A stretch of DNA of 64,000 nucleotides from Stenotrophomonas hibiscicola ATCC 19867 (GCF_000382065.1 NZ_KB907502.1:62001-126000); one strand, 5' to 3'; positions 43,237 to 53,242 are shown, numbered from the stretch's first letter. Program-made: numbers and translations. The notes: generated by a model from the sequence alone, not told the origin.

Positions 43237-44277
43237 TTGAAGAAGTCCGATTTCCACTACGACCTGCCGGCTGAACTGATCGCGCAGGCTCCCCTGGCCG
43301 AACGCTCCGCCAGCCGCCTGCTGCTGGTACCGCCGGCACCTGCCGTCTTCACCGACCTGCAGGTGCGTGACCTGCCGTCGCTGCTGCAGCCGGGCGACCT
43401 GCTGGTGTTCAACGACACCCGGGTGATTCCGGCGCGCCTGTTCGGGCAGAAGGCCAGCGGCGGCCGCGTGGAGATCCTGATCGAGCGCCTGCTCGGCGGT
43501 CAGCAGGCGCGTGCGCAGGTCGGCGCCAGCAAGTCGCCGAAGGCCGGCAGTCGCATCGCGCTGGATGCCGGTGGCGAAGCCGAGGTGCTGGGCCGCGATG
43601 GCGAGTTCTACGTGCTGCAGTTCCATGTGCCGGAGTCGCTGGAGCAGTGGCTGCTGCATGCCGGCCGCCTGCCGTTGCCGCCCTACATCCAGCGCGAGCC
43701 GGGCGTGGACGACCGCGAGCGGTACCAGACCGTGTTCGCGCGCGAGGTAGGCGCGGTGGCGGCACCGACCGCCGGCCTGCATTTCGACGAACCGCTGCTG
43801 GCCGCGCTGAAGGAGAAGGGCGTGGACTTCGGCCATGTCACCCTGCACGTGGGGGCGGGCACCTTCCAGCCGGTGCGCGCCGATGACCTGAAGGACCACG
43901 TGATGCACCGCGAGTGGCTGAACGTCGGCGCCGAACTGGTGCAGCAGGTGCGGCGCACGCGCGCCGCCGGCGGCCGGGTGATCGGCGTCGGCACCACCGT
44001 GGTACGCGCGCTGGAAAGCGCGATGCGCGATGGCGAGCTGCTGCCGTTTGCCGGTGAAACGCAGATCTTCATCACCCCGGGCTACCGCATCCGCAGCGTC
44101 GACGCGATGGTGACCAACTTCCACCTGCCGGAAAGCACGCTGCTGATGATGATCTCCGCGTTTGCCGGCAAAGAACGCGTGTTCGAGGCCTACCGGCACG
44201 CGATCGAGCAGCGCTACCGCTTCTTCAGCTACGGCGACGCGATGCTGCTGTTCCCGCAGGCGGGGGTAGGGCGCTGA
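43237..44277 (+). CDS. queA: QueA, tRNA preQ1-34 ribosyltransferase-isomerase
   Basis: 346 aa from a TTG start that gives the family N-terminus (M)[18 protein letters not shown]; an ATG at 43201 would add 12 residues, but a TACAAT -10-like element overlaps it. Motifs include [26 protein letters not shown] and [11 protein letters not shown]. It transfers the ribosyl of SAM to preQ1 in queuosine synthesis. It is in the same direction as tgt, the preceding enzyme of the pathway, with a SMAG cluster between. Confidence 0.95.
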   Translation: MKKSDFHYDLPAELIAQAPLAERSASRLLLVPPAPAVFTDLQVRDLPSLLQPGDLLVFNDTRVIPARLFGQKASGGRVEILIERLLGGQQARAQVGASKSPKAGSRIALDAGGEAEVLGRDGEFYVLQFHVPESLEQWLLHAGRLPLPPYIQREPGVDDRERYQTVFAREVGAVAAPTAGLHFDEPLLAALKEKGVDFGHVTLHVGAGTFQPVRADDLKDHVMHREWLNVGAELVQQVRRTRAAGGRVIGVGTTVVRALESAMRDGELLPFAGETQIFITPGYRIRSVDAMVTNFHLPESTLLMMISAFAGKERVFEAYRHAIEQRYRFFSYGDAMLLFPQAGVGR

Positions 44278-44343
44278 CCTCTGCCTGCTTGTGGTGGGTG
44301 CGCACCGTTGGTGCGCACTTGCAGGTGCCTGGAGACCAGGAAA

Positions 44344-44454
44344 GCCACGCAAGGCGTGGCTCTACTGCCCAGGTAGATCCACACCATGCGTGATGAATCC
44401 GGTAGCCCCGGCCATCCCGGGCAAACCGCTCCGCCGGGCATGGCCCGGCGCTAC
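44344..44454. repeat. SMAG cluster between queA and tgt
   Basis: At least four GTAG/CTAC-ended palindromes: reverse GCCACGC/GCGTGGC ending CTCTAC (44344-44365), forward GTAG at 44373, forward GTAG with a CCCGG stem (44402-44422), and reverse GCCGGGC/GCCCGGC ending CGCTAC (44433-44454). An additional GGTGCGCACC-type dyad lies at about 44297-44319. Between co-directional genes, so it can shape operon mRNA. Confidence 0.8.
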
Positions 44455-44514
44455 CGGAGCAGGGAGGGCGGTTTTGGGAGACAATGGGCAACTATTTGCC
44501 CGAATGACCGCTCC

Positions 44515-45645
44515 ATGTCCCGATTGCAGTTCCAGCTCCAGACCCGCGACGGCCGTGCCCGCCGTGGCCGCCTGACCTTCCCGCGTGGCACGGTGGAAAC
44601 GCCGGCCTTCATGCCGGTGGGGACCTATGGCTCGGTCAAGGGCATCCTGCCGGACCAGGTGCGGGCGCTGGGCGCCGAGATCATCCTCGGCAACACCTTC
44701 CACCTGTACCTGCGCCCGGGCCTGGACATCATCGCCGACCACGGCGGCCTGCACGGCTTCTGCCGCTGGGATGGCCCGATCCTGACCGATTCGGGTGGTT
44801 TCCAGGTGTTCTCGCTGGCCCACCGCCGCAAGATCACCGAGCAGGGCGTGACCTTCGCCTCGCCCACCGATGGTGCCCGCGTGTTCCTGGGCCCGGAAGA
44901 GAGCATGAAGATCCAGAAGGTGCTCGATTCGGACGTGGTGATGATCTTCGACGAGTGCACCCCTTATCCGGCCACCGAGGATGTGGCGCGCCGCTCGATG
45001 GAGCTGAGCCTGCGCTGGGCCCAGCGCAGCCGCAACGCGCATGACGAGCTCGGCAACGACGCGGCCCTGTTCGGCATCGTCCAAGGGGGCGTGCACACCG
45101 ATCTGCGCAGCCGTTCGGCCGATGCCCTGCAGGCGATCGGCTTCGACGGCTATGCCATCGGCGGCCTGGCCGTGGGCGAGCCGGAGCACGAGCGCAACGC
45201 CATGCTCGACCACCTGGACCCGGAGCTGCCAAGCGACCGTCCGCGCTATCTGATGGGTGTGGGCCGGCCGGAGGACCTGGTCGAGGGTGTCGCACGTGGC
45301 GTGGACATGTTCGACTGCGTGATGCCGACCCGCAATGCGCGCAACGGCCATTATTTCACCTCGTTCGGCACCGTCCGCATCCGTAATTCCCATTACGCGC
45401 GCGACATGGACCCGATCGAGCCGGGCTGCGGCTGCGTGGCCTGCACCGGTGGCTATACCCGTTCCTACCTGCGCCACCTGGACCGCTGCAACGAGATGCT
45501 GGCGCCGATGCTGGGCACCCTGCACAACCTGTTCTATTACGAAAAGCTCATGGCCGACATCCGTGCGGCCATCGAGGCGGGAACCTTCCTGGCCTTCCGT
45601 GAGTCTTTCTACGCGGCACGCGGGGCGGTGGCCCCGCCCCTCTAA
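44515..45645 (+). CDS. tgt: Tgt, queuine tRNA-ribosyltransferase
   Basis: 376 aa starting [20 protein letters not shown]. The TIM-barrel enzyme has the nucleophile Asp region [31 protein letters not shown], the second aspartate in [15 protein letters not shown], and the zinc site [18 protein letters not shown]. It exchanges guanine-34 for preQ1 in tRNAs with GUN anticodons. It belongs to queA-tgt-yajC-secDF, a common gammaproteobacterial cluster. Confidence 0.97.
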   Translation: MSRLQFQLQTRDGRARRGRLTFPRGTVETPAFMPVGTYGSVKGILPDQVRALGAEIILGNTFHLYLRPGLDIIADHGGLHGFCRWDGPILTDSGGFQVFSLAHRRKITEQGVTFASPTDGARVFLGPEESMKIQKVLDSDVVMIFDECTPYPATEDVARRSMELSLRWAQRSRNAHDELGNDAALFGIVQGGVHTDLRSRSADALQAIGFDGYAIGGLAVGEPEHERNAMLDHLDPELPSDRPRYLMGVGRPEDLVEGVARGVDMFDCVMPTRNARNGHYFTSFGTVRIRNSHYARDMDPIEPGCGCVACTGGYTRSYLRHLDRCNEMLAPMLGTLHNLFYYEKLMADIRAAIEAGTFLAFRESFYAARGAVAPPL

Positions 45646-45779
45646 CCCGGACGCCCCCTGCCAAACGGTCCAAGGACGAACGCCCGGGGCCGTGGCATAC
45701 TTCAAGGCTGACCCAGATCCGCGGTCGACACCTCGTGCCCGTGAAACGGCCGAAGCGCCGCCCAACCAAAGGACCAACG

Positions 45780-46124
45780 ATGAACCTGCTTGCCTTCCTG
45801 ATTCCCGCCGCCCACGCCCAGGCCGCCGGCGGCCAACCGCAGGGCATGGGCCTGACCACGCTGCTGTTCCCGGTCATCCTGATCGCCATCATGTACTTCC
45901 TGATGATCCGCCCGCAGATGAAGCGGCAGAAGGAGCACAAGGCCATGCTGGAGAAGATCAAGCGTGGCGATGAAGTGCTGACCAACGGCGGCATCGCCGG
46001 CATCGTCACCGACATCGGCGACAACTTCATCACCATTGAAGTGGCTGACAACGTGCGCATCCGCGTGCAGAAGGGCGCTGTCGGCAACGTGCTGCCGGCC
46101 GGTACCCTGAAGTCGGCCCAGTAA
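45780..46124 (+). CDS. yajC: YajC, Sec translocon accessory subunit
   Basis: 114 aa. One N-terminal membrane segment (TTLLFPVILIAIMYFLMIRP) follows a short start MNLLAFLIPAAHAQA, then a basic patch QMKRQKEHKAMLEKIKRGDE and a small soluble domain ending KGAVGNVLPAGTLKSAQ. AAAGGA precedes the ATG. It joins SecDF in the holo-translocon. Confidence 0.95.
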   Translation: MNLLAFLIPAAHAQAAGGQPQGMGLTTLLFPVILIAIMYFLMIRPQMKRQKEHKAMLEKIKRGDEVLTNGGIAGIVTDIGDNFITIEVADNVRIRVQKGAVGNVLPAGTLKSAQ

Positions 46125-46185
46125 GCCACTCCCTTTCCGATGCACAACCGCGGCGCCGGGGATGGCGCCGCGCGGGACCCAAGCA

Positions 46186-48042
46186 ATGCTCGAATTTCCA
46201 CGCTGGAAGTACGTCGTCATCCTGATCGTACTGGCGCTCAGTGCGCTGTATGCGCTGCCCAACATCTACCAGAAGGACCCGGCCGTCCAGATCACCGCCA
46301 ACCGTGGCGGGCAGATCGATGATGCGCTGCGCGACCGTGTGCTGGCCGACCTGAAGAAGGCCGGTATCACTCCCGTCGGCGCCGAGAAGGAAGGGGAAAG
46401 CCTGATCGTCCGCCTGCCGGACCTGAAGGCGCAGTCCGCCGCCAGCGACGCCCTGCGTGACACCGTCGGCGAGAACTACACCGTGGCCCTGAACCTGGCC
46501 TCGACCGTGCCGGACTGGCTGGCCAAACTCGGTGGCCGCCCGATGGTGCTCGGCCTGGACCTGCAGGGCGGCGTGCACTTCGTGCTGCAGGTTGACCAGA
46601 AGGCTGCCCTCGACAAGCGTCTGGACGCCTACACCGAAGACGTGCGCAGCACGCTGCGCGACGCCCGCATTCCGTACCAGTCGGTGGAACGACGTGCCGA
46701 CAACAGCATCGTGGCCAACCTGAGCCCGTCCGCCGGCGACGACGCCGCGCAGCGTGCGCGCGCCGCCCTGGTGAAGGCGCAGCCGACGCTGGGCTATGAC
46801 GTCAGTGGCAACCGCATCACGGTCACCGTGCCGGAGACCGAGATCACCCAGATCGCCAATGGCGCCATCGAGCAGAACATCAACACCCTGCGCAACCGTG
46901 TGAACCAGTTGGGCGTGGCCGAACCGATCATCCAGCGGCAGGGTGCAGACCGCGTGGTCGTGCAGCTGCCGGGTGTGCAGGACACCGCCGAAGCCAAGCG
47001 CATGATCGGCGCCACCGCCACCCTGGAGTACCGCGCGGTGGTCGAGGGCAATGCGCAGGACGCCATCAATTCCGGCCGCATCCCGCCGGAGGCGAAGGTG
47101 TACCAGCGTCGTGACGGCCTGGGCCCGGTGCTGCTGAACAAGCGCGTGATCGTCACCGGTGACCAGATGGTCGGCGCGCAGGCGGTGACCGATCCGAACA
47201 GTGGCTCTCCGGCCGTCAGCGTGACGCTGAACAATGTCGGCGGCCAGCGCATGTTCGACTTCACCAGCGCCAACGTGAACAAGCCGATGGCGGTGGTCTA
47301 CACCGAGCGCGTGCCGACCGTGACCGTCGTCGACGGCCAGGAAGTGCGTGGCTTCAAGGTCAACGAGGAAGTGATCTCGGTGGCCAACATCAATGGTGTG
47401 TTCGGCAAGAACTTCCAGACCACCGGCCTGCAGAAGAAGGAAGCCGAGGACCTGGCCAAGCTGCTGAAGTCGGGTTCGCTGGCTGCGCCGATGGACTTCG
47501 TCGAGGAGCGCGTGGTCGGCCCGAGCCTGGGCGCCGAGAACGTCAAGAACGGCATGCGCGCGGTCGTGTTCGCATTCCTGTTCACCCTGGTGTTCTTCAG
47601 CATCTACTACCGCATGTTCGGTGTGATCACGTCGGCGGCGATGCTGTTCAACCTGCTGATCGTGGTGGCGGTGATGTCGCTGTTCGGCGCGACCATGACC
47701 CTGCCGGGCTTCGCCGGCCTGGCGTTGTCGGTCGGCCTGTCGGTGGACGCCAACGTGCTGATCAACGAGCGTATCCGAGAAGAGCTGCGTGCCGGCGTGC
47801 CGGGCAAGACCGCGATCGTGACCGGTTACGAGCGTGCTTCGGGCACCATCCTCGACGCCAACCTGACCGGCCTGATCGTCGGTGTGGCGCTGTTTGCATT
47901 CGGTACCGGTCCGCTGAAGGGCTTCGCGCTGACCATGATCATCGGTATTTTCGCCTCCATGTTCACCGCGATCACCGTGTCGCGTGCGCTGGCGACGCTG
48001 ATCTACGGTCGCCGCAAGAAGCTCCAGAACGTGGCCATCTGA
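46186..48042 (+). CDS. secD: SecD, protein-export membrane protein
   Basis: 618 aa, RND superfamily. TM1 is WKYVVILIVLALSALYALPN, the large periplasmic P1 domain starts with LGLDLQGGVHFVLQVDQKAA, and the last five membrane segments include the proton-relay Asp in SVGLSVDANVLINERI. The start at 46186 (MLEFPRWKY) is used; 46162 is an alternative. With SecF it pulls exported proteins across using the proton gradient. Confidence 0.96.
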   Translation: MLEFPRWKYVVILIVLALSALYALPNIYQKDPAVQITANRGGQIDDALRDRVLADLKKAGITPVGAEKEGESLIVRLPDLKAQSAASDALRDTVGENYTVALNLASTVPDWLAKLGGRPMVLGLDLQGGVHFVLQVDQKAALDKRLDAYTEDVRSTLRDARIPYQSVERRADNSIVANLSPSAGDDAAQRARAALVKAQPTLGYDVSGNRITVTVPETEITQIANGAIEQNINTLRNRVNQLGVAEPIIQRQGADRVVVQLPGVQDTAEAKRMIGATATLEYRAVVEGNAQDAINSGRIPPEAKVYQRRDGLGPVLLNKRVIVTGDQMVGAQAVTDPNSGSPAVSVTLNNVGGQRMFDFTSANVNKPMAVVYTERVPTVTVVDGQEVRGFKVNEEVISVANINGVFGKNFQTTGLQKKEAEDLAKLLKSGSLAAPMDFVEERVVGPSLGAENVKNGMRAVVFAFLFTLVFFSIYYRMFGVITSAAMLFNLLIVVAVMSLFGATMTLPGFAGLALSVGLSVDANVLINERIREELRAGVPGKTAIVTGYERASGTILDANLTGLIVGVALFAFGTGPLKGFALTMIIGIFASMFTAITVSRALATLIYGRRKKLQNVAI

Positions 48043-48057
48043 CGGGACGACACGCAC

Positions 48058-49038
48058 ATGAAACTGTTTCCGCTGCACATCCTCCCGAACGACACCAAGA
48101 TCGACTTCATGCGCTGGCGCCATGTCGCCATGGCAGTCACCATCGTGGTGTTCCTGGCCTCGGTCGCCATCATCGGCATCAAGGGCTTCAACTACGCACT
48201 GGACTTCACCGGCGGCACCCTGATCGAAGCCCGCTTCGACAAGGCGGTGGACGTCGAGCAGGTCCGTACCAAGCTGGAGCAGAACGGCTTCGACGGTGCC
48301 CAGGTGCAGAGCGTCGGTGGCAACACCGATCTGCTCATCCGCCTGGCGCCGCACGGCGAGCATGCGCCGGGTACCGGTGATGCCGCTGCCGAGGACAAGG
48401 CCACTGCCGCTGCCGTGGTGAAGGCACTGTCCACGGCTGACAACCAGGCCACCGTGCTGCGCAACGAGTTCGTCGGCCCGCAGATCGGCAAGGACCTGGC
48501 GATGAATGGCCTGTACGCCACCATCTTCATGCTGGCCGGCTTCCTGATCTACATCGCGGTGCGCTTCGAATGGAAGTTCGCGGTCACCGCCAGCATCGTG
48601 GCGATGTTCGACCTGATCGTGACGGTGGCTTACGTGTCCTTGCTGGGCCGTGAGTTCGACCTGACCGTGCTGGCCGGCCTGCTCTCGGTGATGGGCTTTG
48701 CGATCAACGACATCATCGTGGTCTTCGACCGCGTCCGCGAGAACTTCCGCAGCCTGCGCGTGGACTCGATGGAAGTGCTGAACCGCTCGATCAACCAGAC
48801 GCTGTCGCGTACGGTGATCACCGCGGTGATGTTCTTCCTGTCCGCGCTGGCCCTGTACCTGTACGGTGGCAGCTCGATGGAAGGCCTGGCCGAGACGCAC
48901 ATGATCGGTGCAGTGATCGTGGTGCTGTCCTCGATCCTGGTGGCGGTGCCGATGCTGACGATCGGTTTCCTGCGCGTCAGCAAGCAGGACCTGCTGCCGA
49001 AGGCGAAGGACGTCGAGGCCCTGGCCCGTCGTCCGTAA
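48058..49038 (+). CDS. secF: SecF, protein-export membrane protein
   Basis: 326 aa, starting MKLFPLHILPNDTKIDFMRW. The N-terminal membrane segment, the ALDFTGGTLIEARFD motif at the start of the periplasmic loop, and the final membrane block with NDIIVVFDRVRENFR are present. It is 15 bp after secD. A strong intrinsic terminator lies about 28 bp past the stop. Confidence 0.96.
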   Translation: MKLFPLHILPNDTKIDFMRWRHVAMAVTIVVFLASVAIIGIKGFNYALDFTGGTLIEARFDKAVDVEQVRTKLEQNGFDGAQVQSVGGNTDLLIRLAPHGEHAPGTGDAAAEDKATAAAVVKALSTADNQATVLRNEFVGPQIGKDLAMNGLYATIFMLAGFLIYIAVRFEWKFAVTASIVAMFDLIVTVAYVSLLGREFDLTVLAGLLSVMGFAINDIIVVFDRVRENFRSLRVDSMEVLNRSINQTLSRTVITAVMFFLSALALYLYGGSSMEGLAETHMIGAVIVVLSSILVAVPMLTIGFLRVSKQDLLPKAKDVEALARRP

Positions 49039-49065
49039 GCGTCCCGCTGCACGCAACACGCAGAG

Positions 49066-49089
49066 AACCCCGCGCAAGCGGGGTTTTTT
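49066..49089 (+). terminator. secDF operon terminator
   Basis: AACCCCGC-GCAA-GCGGGGTT followed by T residues to 49089; an intrinsic terminator immediately before island B. Confidence 0.85.
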
Positions 49090-49092
49090 GTT

Positions 49093-49662
49093 GGCAGGGC
49101 TTGCAGCCCTGCACCTGCAGAGGCAACAGCAACAGCAACAGCAACAGCGGGCATTCCGTGGATTGGTGGGGCGGTGTCGGAGTGCGGGGGCGCCGCAAGT
49201 ACGTCCCTGTAGGCTTGGCAGCCGCTTGCTCGTGCGCGCAGTCCTGCGCGCACGGCAAGACCGGGGTTGGGCGTCCTGCCCAACCCGCCCGAGGCATGCC
49301 TCGGGCCCATGCGGCTGACACCCCGCACTCCGACACCGCCCCGCCTCTGACAGATCCCCACGGCTGTGGGTAGGTGTCGACCTTGGTCGACACATTTGTC
49401 AGATATCGAAACAATTCTGGGGTCAGATCCGTTTTCCTTCGAAAAACGGATCTGACCCCAAGAGCTGTTCCGACAGATCGCGGAAGACAGTCAAAGGCGG
49501 GGTGGGTCCGGTTGCGGGGGTGTCCGCGGCATGGATGCCGCGGCCAAGCCCCCATGGACGGGTTAACGGCGTCCCCCGCAACCGGACCCACCCCGCCAAC
49601 CCACAGGAACCCAGCTTCTGCCGTTGACGTTGCCTCTGCGGGTGCAGGGTGCAACCCTGCAA
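49093..49662. repeat. Structured intergenic island B
   Basis: No credible gene in about 570 bp. In order: end palindrome GCAGGGCTTGCAGCCCTGC (49094-49112); (GCAACA)4 hexamer repeat (49123-49148); a perfect 22-bp stem (49168-49189 with 49321-49342) that encloses the 96-nt cassette (49221-49316); GTGTCGACCTTGGTCGACAC (49374-49393); a GGGGTCAGATCCGTTTT hairpin (49419-49459); a perfect 25-bp stem (49496-49520 with 49573-49597) around an ATGGAT-loop hairpin; and an inverted end palindrome (49643-49661). It is related to island A, with one block inverted. Confidence 0.85.
49221..49316 (+). other. 96-nt three-hairpin cassette, copy B
   Basis: 93 of 96 positions equal copy A in island A. The first hairpin has CGTGCGCGCAG / CTGCGCGCAC-G arms where copy A has T and A at the partner positions; the third change is in a loop (CATG for CATA). 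The enclosing 22-bp stem is unlike that of copy A in sequence but equally perfect. Confidence 0.7.
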
Positions 49663-49799
49663 AACAAACACCACCCTACGGCAGCGTCGGTTGTGCATTC
49701 GGCCCCCGCACACTACGATCCTGCGGTTCGCGCGCACAGGCGCGCGCCCGTATTCCTGCTGAGCGCCCCGTGCGCCGCATCTGCCAACCCGAGGTATCC

Positions 49800-51059
49800 A
49801 TGGTCATCAAACCGCGTGTCCGCGGCTTCATCTGCGTCACTACCCACCCGACTGGCTGCGAAACCGCGGTCAAGCAGCAGATCGACTACATCCGCGCCCG
49901 CCCGCCGATCCAGAACGGCCCCAAGCGCGTGCTGGTGATCGGCGCCTCCACCGGCTACGGCCTGGCCGCACGCATTACCGCCGCGTTCGGCAGTGGCGCG
50001 GCAACGCTGGGCATCTTCTTCGAACGCCCGGGCAGTGAATCCAAGCCGGGTACCGCCGGCTGGTACAACTCGGCCGCGTTCCACAAGTACGCCGACGAAG
50101 CCGGCCTGTATGCCAAGAGCATCAACGGCGATGCCTTCTCCGATGAGGTGAAGGCGAAAACCATCGAGATGATCAAGGCCGATCTCGGCCAGGTCGACCA
50201 GGTCGTGTACAGCCTGGCTGCACCGCGCCGCAAGCACCCCAAGACCGGCGAGATCATCAGCTCCACGCTGAAGCCGATCGGCGAGCCGATCACCCTGCGT
50301 GGCCTGGATACCGACAAGGAAGTGATCACCGAGACCACTCTGCAGCCTGCCACGCCGGAAGAGATCGCCGGCACCGTTGCGGTGATGGGTGGCGAAGACT
50401 GGCAGATGTGGATCGACGCGCTGGCCGATGCCGGCGTGCTGGCCAACGGCTGCACCACCACGGCCTTCACCTACGTGGGCGAAGAGATCACCCAGGCGAT
50501 TTACTGGAACGGCTCGATCGGCGCCGCCAAGAAGGACCTGGACACCAAGGTGCTGGGCCTGCGCGAGAAGCTGGCGAAAATCGGCGGCGACGCGCGCGTG
50601 TCGGTGCTGAAGGCCGTGGTGACCCAGGCCAGCTCGGCCATTCCGACCATGCCGCTGTACCTGTCGCTGCTGTTCAAGGTGATGAAGGAAAAGGGTACTC
50701 ACGAAGGCTGCATCGAGCAGCTCGACGTGCTGTACGACATCCTTTACGGCGGCAGGGCCGATGGCACGGCGGTCGACCGCCTGCGCCACGATCTCGTCGA
50801 TGGCGATGGCCACACCGTTGCGCTGGTCGACGAGGAAGGCCGCCTGCGTGCCGACTACAAGGAAATGGCGGCGGACGTGCAGGGCAAGGTGGTCGCGCTG
50901 TGGCCGCAGGTGACCAACGAGAACCTGTACGAAATCAGCGACCTGGCCGGTTACAAGGCCGACTTCCTGCGCCTGTTCGGTTTTGGCGTGGAGGGCGTCG
51001 ACTACGAGGCCGACGTCAATCCGGACGTGAAGATCGACAACCTGGTCGACATGACCTGA
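49800..51059 (+). CDS. fabV: FabV, enoyl-ACP reductase
   Basis: 419 aa starting [20 protein letters not shown]. The N-terminal NADH-binding region contains [20 protein letters not shown], and the catalytic Y-x8-K motif is intact in [16 protein letters not shown]. FabV carries out the last step of each fatty-acid elongation cycle and, unlike FabI, is resistant to triclosan; in Xanthomonads it is the main enoyl reductase. It is separated from secF by island B and followed by a terminator and a SMAG pair. Confidence 0.96.
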   Translation: MVIKPRVRGFICVTTHPTGCETAVKQQIDYIRARPPIQNGPKRVLVIGASTGYGLAARITAAFGSGAATLGIFFERPGSESKPGTAGWYNSAAFHKYADEAGLYAKSINGDAFSDEVKAKTIEMIKADLGQVDQVVYSLAAPRRKHPKTGEIISSTLKPIGEPITLRGLDTDKEVITETTLQPATPEEIAGTVAVMGGEDWQMWIDALADAGVLANGCTTTAFTYVGEEITQAIYWNGSIGAAKKDLDTKVLGLREKLAKIGGDARVSVLKAVVTQASSAIPTMPLYLSLLFKVMKEKGTHEGCIEQLDVLYDILYGGRADGTAVDRLRHDLVDGDGHTVALVDEEGRLRADYKEMAADVQGKVVALWPQVTNENLYEISDLAGYKADFLRLFGFGVEGVDYEADVNPDVKIDNLVDMT

Positions 51060-51067
51060 TCAACGAA

Positions 51068-51095
51068 AAGGCCGGCGAAAGCCGGCCTTCTCTTT
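51068..51095 (+). terminator. fabV terminator
   Basis: AAGGCCGGC-GAAA-GCCGGCCTT followed by CTCTTT, 9 bp after the fabV stop; a GNRA-loop intrinsic terminator. Confidence 0.8.
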
Positions 51096-51097
51096 GT

Positions 51098-51163
51098 GTA
51101 GAGCCGAGCCATGCTCGGCTGCTCTTCGCTTGAGTCCCGCAGCCGAGCATGGCTCGGCTCTAC
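51098..51163. repeat. Inverted SMAG pair
   Basis: Forward GTAGAGCCGAGCCATGCTCG (51098-51122) and reverse AGCCGAGCATGGCTCGGC ending TCTAC (to 51163) between convergent fabV and the FimX-like gene. Confidence 0.85.
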
Positions 51164-51172
51164 AGAGAGGCA

Positions 51173-53242
51173 TCACCCGAATTCGAACCCCATCTCCGGC
51201 AACGCCGGGCCGACGAAATCGCCCTGCACGTAATCCACGCCGGCACTGAACAGCAGGGTCATCGAATTGGCGTCGCTGACGAACTCGGCGATGGTGCGGA
51301 TACCGGCCTCCTGCGCGCGTGCGGTAATCTGGCTGATGCGGTCGATGTTCTCGCGGGTGGCCGCCAGATCGCTGGTGAAACCGCGGTCCAGCTTGAGGAA
51401 CTGCGGCTGGAAGTGGGCGAGCAGCTGGAACGAATCCAGTCCGGAACCGAACTGTTCCAGGCCGATGCGGCAGCCCAGGGGCGCCACTTCAGCAAGGAAC
51501 TGCTGCGCACTGCGCAGGTGGGTGAACACCTTGGCTTCCGGCGCATGCAGCCACAGCCGTTCGCCGGGTACACCCTGCGCCTGCAGCTCGCGGCGCAGGG
51601 TGGCGATCATCTGCGGGTCATCGAACGATTCCGGCGTGACCTTCACCAGCACCTGGGTGGCATGACCCGCACGCGCGCGTTCACCCAGCACCGCGATCGC
51701 CTGCGAGACCACCCAGCGGTTGATGTCGGCCAGCAGCCCGTGTTCTTCGGCGATGCCCAGGAACGCGGTCGGGCTCAGCAGTTCGCCATTGTGTTCCAGG
51801 CGCAGGTAGGCCTCGTAAAGCTCCAGTGGCTCGCCCTGCAGGTTCAGCACCGGCTGGTAGTGCAGCTGGAAGCCGTCGCCAGCCAGCGCCTCGCGGATGC
51901 GGGCGACCCAGCGCAGCACGCGCTCTTCCTCGACCCGGTCGGCGGCGGCCGGGTCGAAGATGCGGCAGGTGTTGCCCAGTTCGGCGGCGGCCTGCGTGCA
52001 TTCGCTCGCGCGTGCCAGCACCTGGCCGATGCTGGCGATCTTCTCGCCCACCTGCACGCCACCGATGCTGACCGTTACCGTGGCCGAACGCGCGCCGATG
52101 CTGAAGACGTGTGCGGCGTAGGCTTCGCGGATGCGCTCGGCCAGCGCCACGGTCTGCGCGTAGGGCCCGGCCTGCAACACGGCGAAATTGTGTTCGCCGA
52201 AGCGGGCCAGTTGCGCGTCCGCGCCAACTACTTCGGCCAGCAGGGCGGCGAGGGCGCCGATCAGCGTATCGGCCGAGGCCAGGCCGATGTCCGGCAGCAG
52301 GCGCGCATAGTGGTCCGGCTCGATCAGCAGCAGTCCGAACTGGCCCTCGCTGCGCCCGGCCTGGGCCACTGCGCTTTCCAACTGCAGCATGAAGGTCGGT
52401 CGGTTGAGCAGGCCGGTCACCTGGTCACGCTGGCGCAGGTCCTCGACCTCGCGTGCCAACTCGGGATCGAACTCCATGCGGCGGCGGAGCACCACCTGCA
52501 GGCAGGATTCGCCCTCGTAGGTGGCGGCGGTGAATTCCATCGTCGCCGGGAACGCACTGCCATCCTGGTGGCGCGCGTCGAGCTGGTACTGCGGCGGCGG
52601 CGCTTCGCCGCGGCTGAGGCCCTTCAGCAGCTGCTTGAAGCCTTCCACGTGCTGCGCGGCAACCATGTCCAGCAGCGAGATGCCTTCGATATCGTCGAAA
52701 TGCTCGTAACCGAACATCTCCAGGTAAGCGTCGTTGGCACGGATGTGCATGCCTTCATGCACGTAGGCGATGGGATCGCGCGAGGAGGCAATCAGCGCAT
52801 CGCAGCGGCGCTCGGTCTCACGCATCTGCGCCTCGATGCGGCGCAGGCCACGCCGTGCCTGCAGGTCCACCCACTGGTCACGGACCACGGCCAGCAGGTG
52901 CTCGGAACGCTGGCGCAGGGCGAGGGCACGGATGCCATGGCTGCTGGCCTGTACCAGTTCGTCTTCGTCGATGCGCTCGGCCAGCAGTACCAGCGGAATA
53001 TCCTTGCCGCTGGCGGCAATATGCTGGGCCACCAGCGGCAGCGGAATGCCCTGCGAAGGCGAGGCCAGCACCAGGTCGATGGCCTGGCTGGCCAGCACCT
53101 GGGCCAGCTCGGCAGCATCCTGCGGGCGCCACGGACGCACCGCGATGCCGCTGTTGCGCAGGGTGCTGACGATGGCTTCGGCATTCTCGCCGCTGTCATC
53201 GACGATCAGCAGGCGGATGGTGATGTCGTTCGCGTTCTGCAT
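51173..53242 (-). CDS. fimX: FimX-like REC-PAS-GGDEF-EAL cyclic-di-GMP receptor
   Basis: 689 aa, nearly the length of P. aeruginosa FimX. Receiver-like domain (1-120: IRLLIVDDSGENAEAIVSTL), PAS (about 150-265), GGDEF domain (about 285-430) with the degenerate RFGEHNFAVL in place of GGDEF, and an EAL domain (about 435-689) with YEAYLRLE in place of EALLRW and EQFGSGLDSF in place of DDFGTGFS. Both enzymatic activities are probably lost, which suits a c-di-GMP receptor in type IV pilus assembly. GGGGAG precedes the ATG at 53242. Confidence 0.82.
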   Translation of the reverse strand: MQNANDITIRLLIVDDSGENAEAIVSTLRNSGIAVRPWRPQDAAELAQVLASQAIDLVLASPSQGIPLPLVAQHIAASGKDIPLVLLAERIDEDELVQASSHGIRALALRQRSEHLLAVVRDQWVDLQARRGLRRIEAQMRETERRCDALIASSRDPIAYVHEGMHIRANDAYLEMFGYEHFDDIEGISLLDMVAAQHVEGFKQLLKGLSRGEAPPPQYQLDARHQDGSAFPATMEFTAATYEGESCLQVVLRRRMEFDPELAREVEDLRQRDQVTGLLNRPTFMLQLESAVAQAGRSEGQFGLLLIEPDHYARLLPDIGLASADTLIGALAALLAEVVGADAQLARFGEHNFAVLQAGPYAQTVALAERIREAYAAHVFSIGARSATVTVSIGGVQVGEKIASIGQVLARASECTQAAAELGNTCRIFDPAAADRVEEERVLRWVARIREALAGDGFQLHYQPVLNLQGEPLELYEAYLRLEHNGELLSPTAFLGIAEEHGLLADINRWVVSQAIAVLGERARAGHATQVLVKVTPESFDDPQMIATLRRELQAQGVPGERLWLHAPEAKVFTHLRSAQQFLAEVAPLGCRIGLEQFGSGLDSFQLLAHFQPQFLKLDRGFTSDLAATRENIDRISQITARAQEAGIRTIAEFVSDANSMTLLFSAGVDYVQGDFVGPALPEMGFEFG

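Noticed and set aside
46030..49395. 1121-aa open frame on the minus strand
   Set aside because: Antisense shadow of yajC-secD-secF that runs on into island B; low-complexity His/Gln/Arg composition and no ribosome-binding site.
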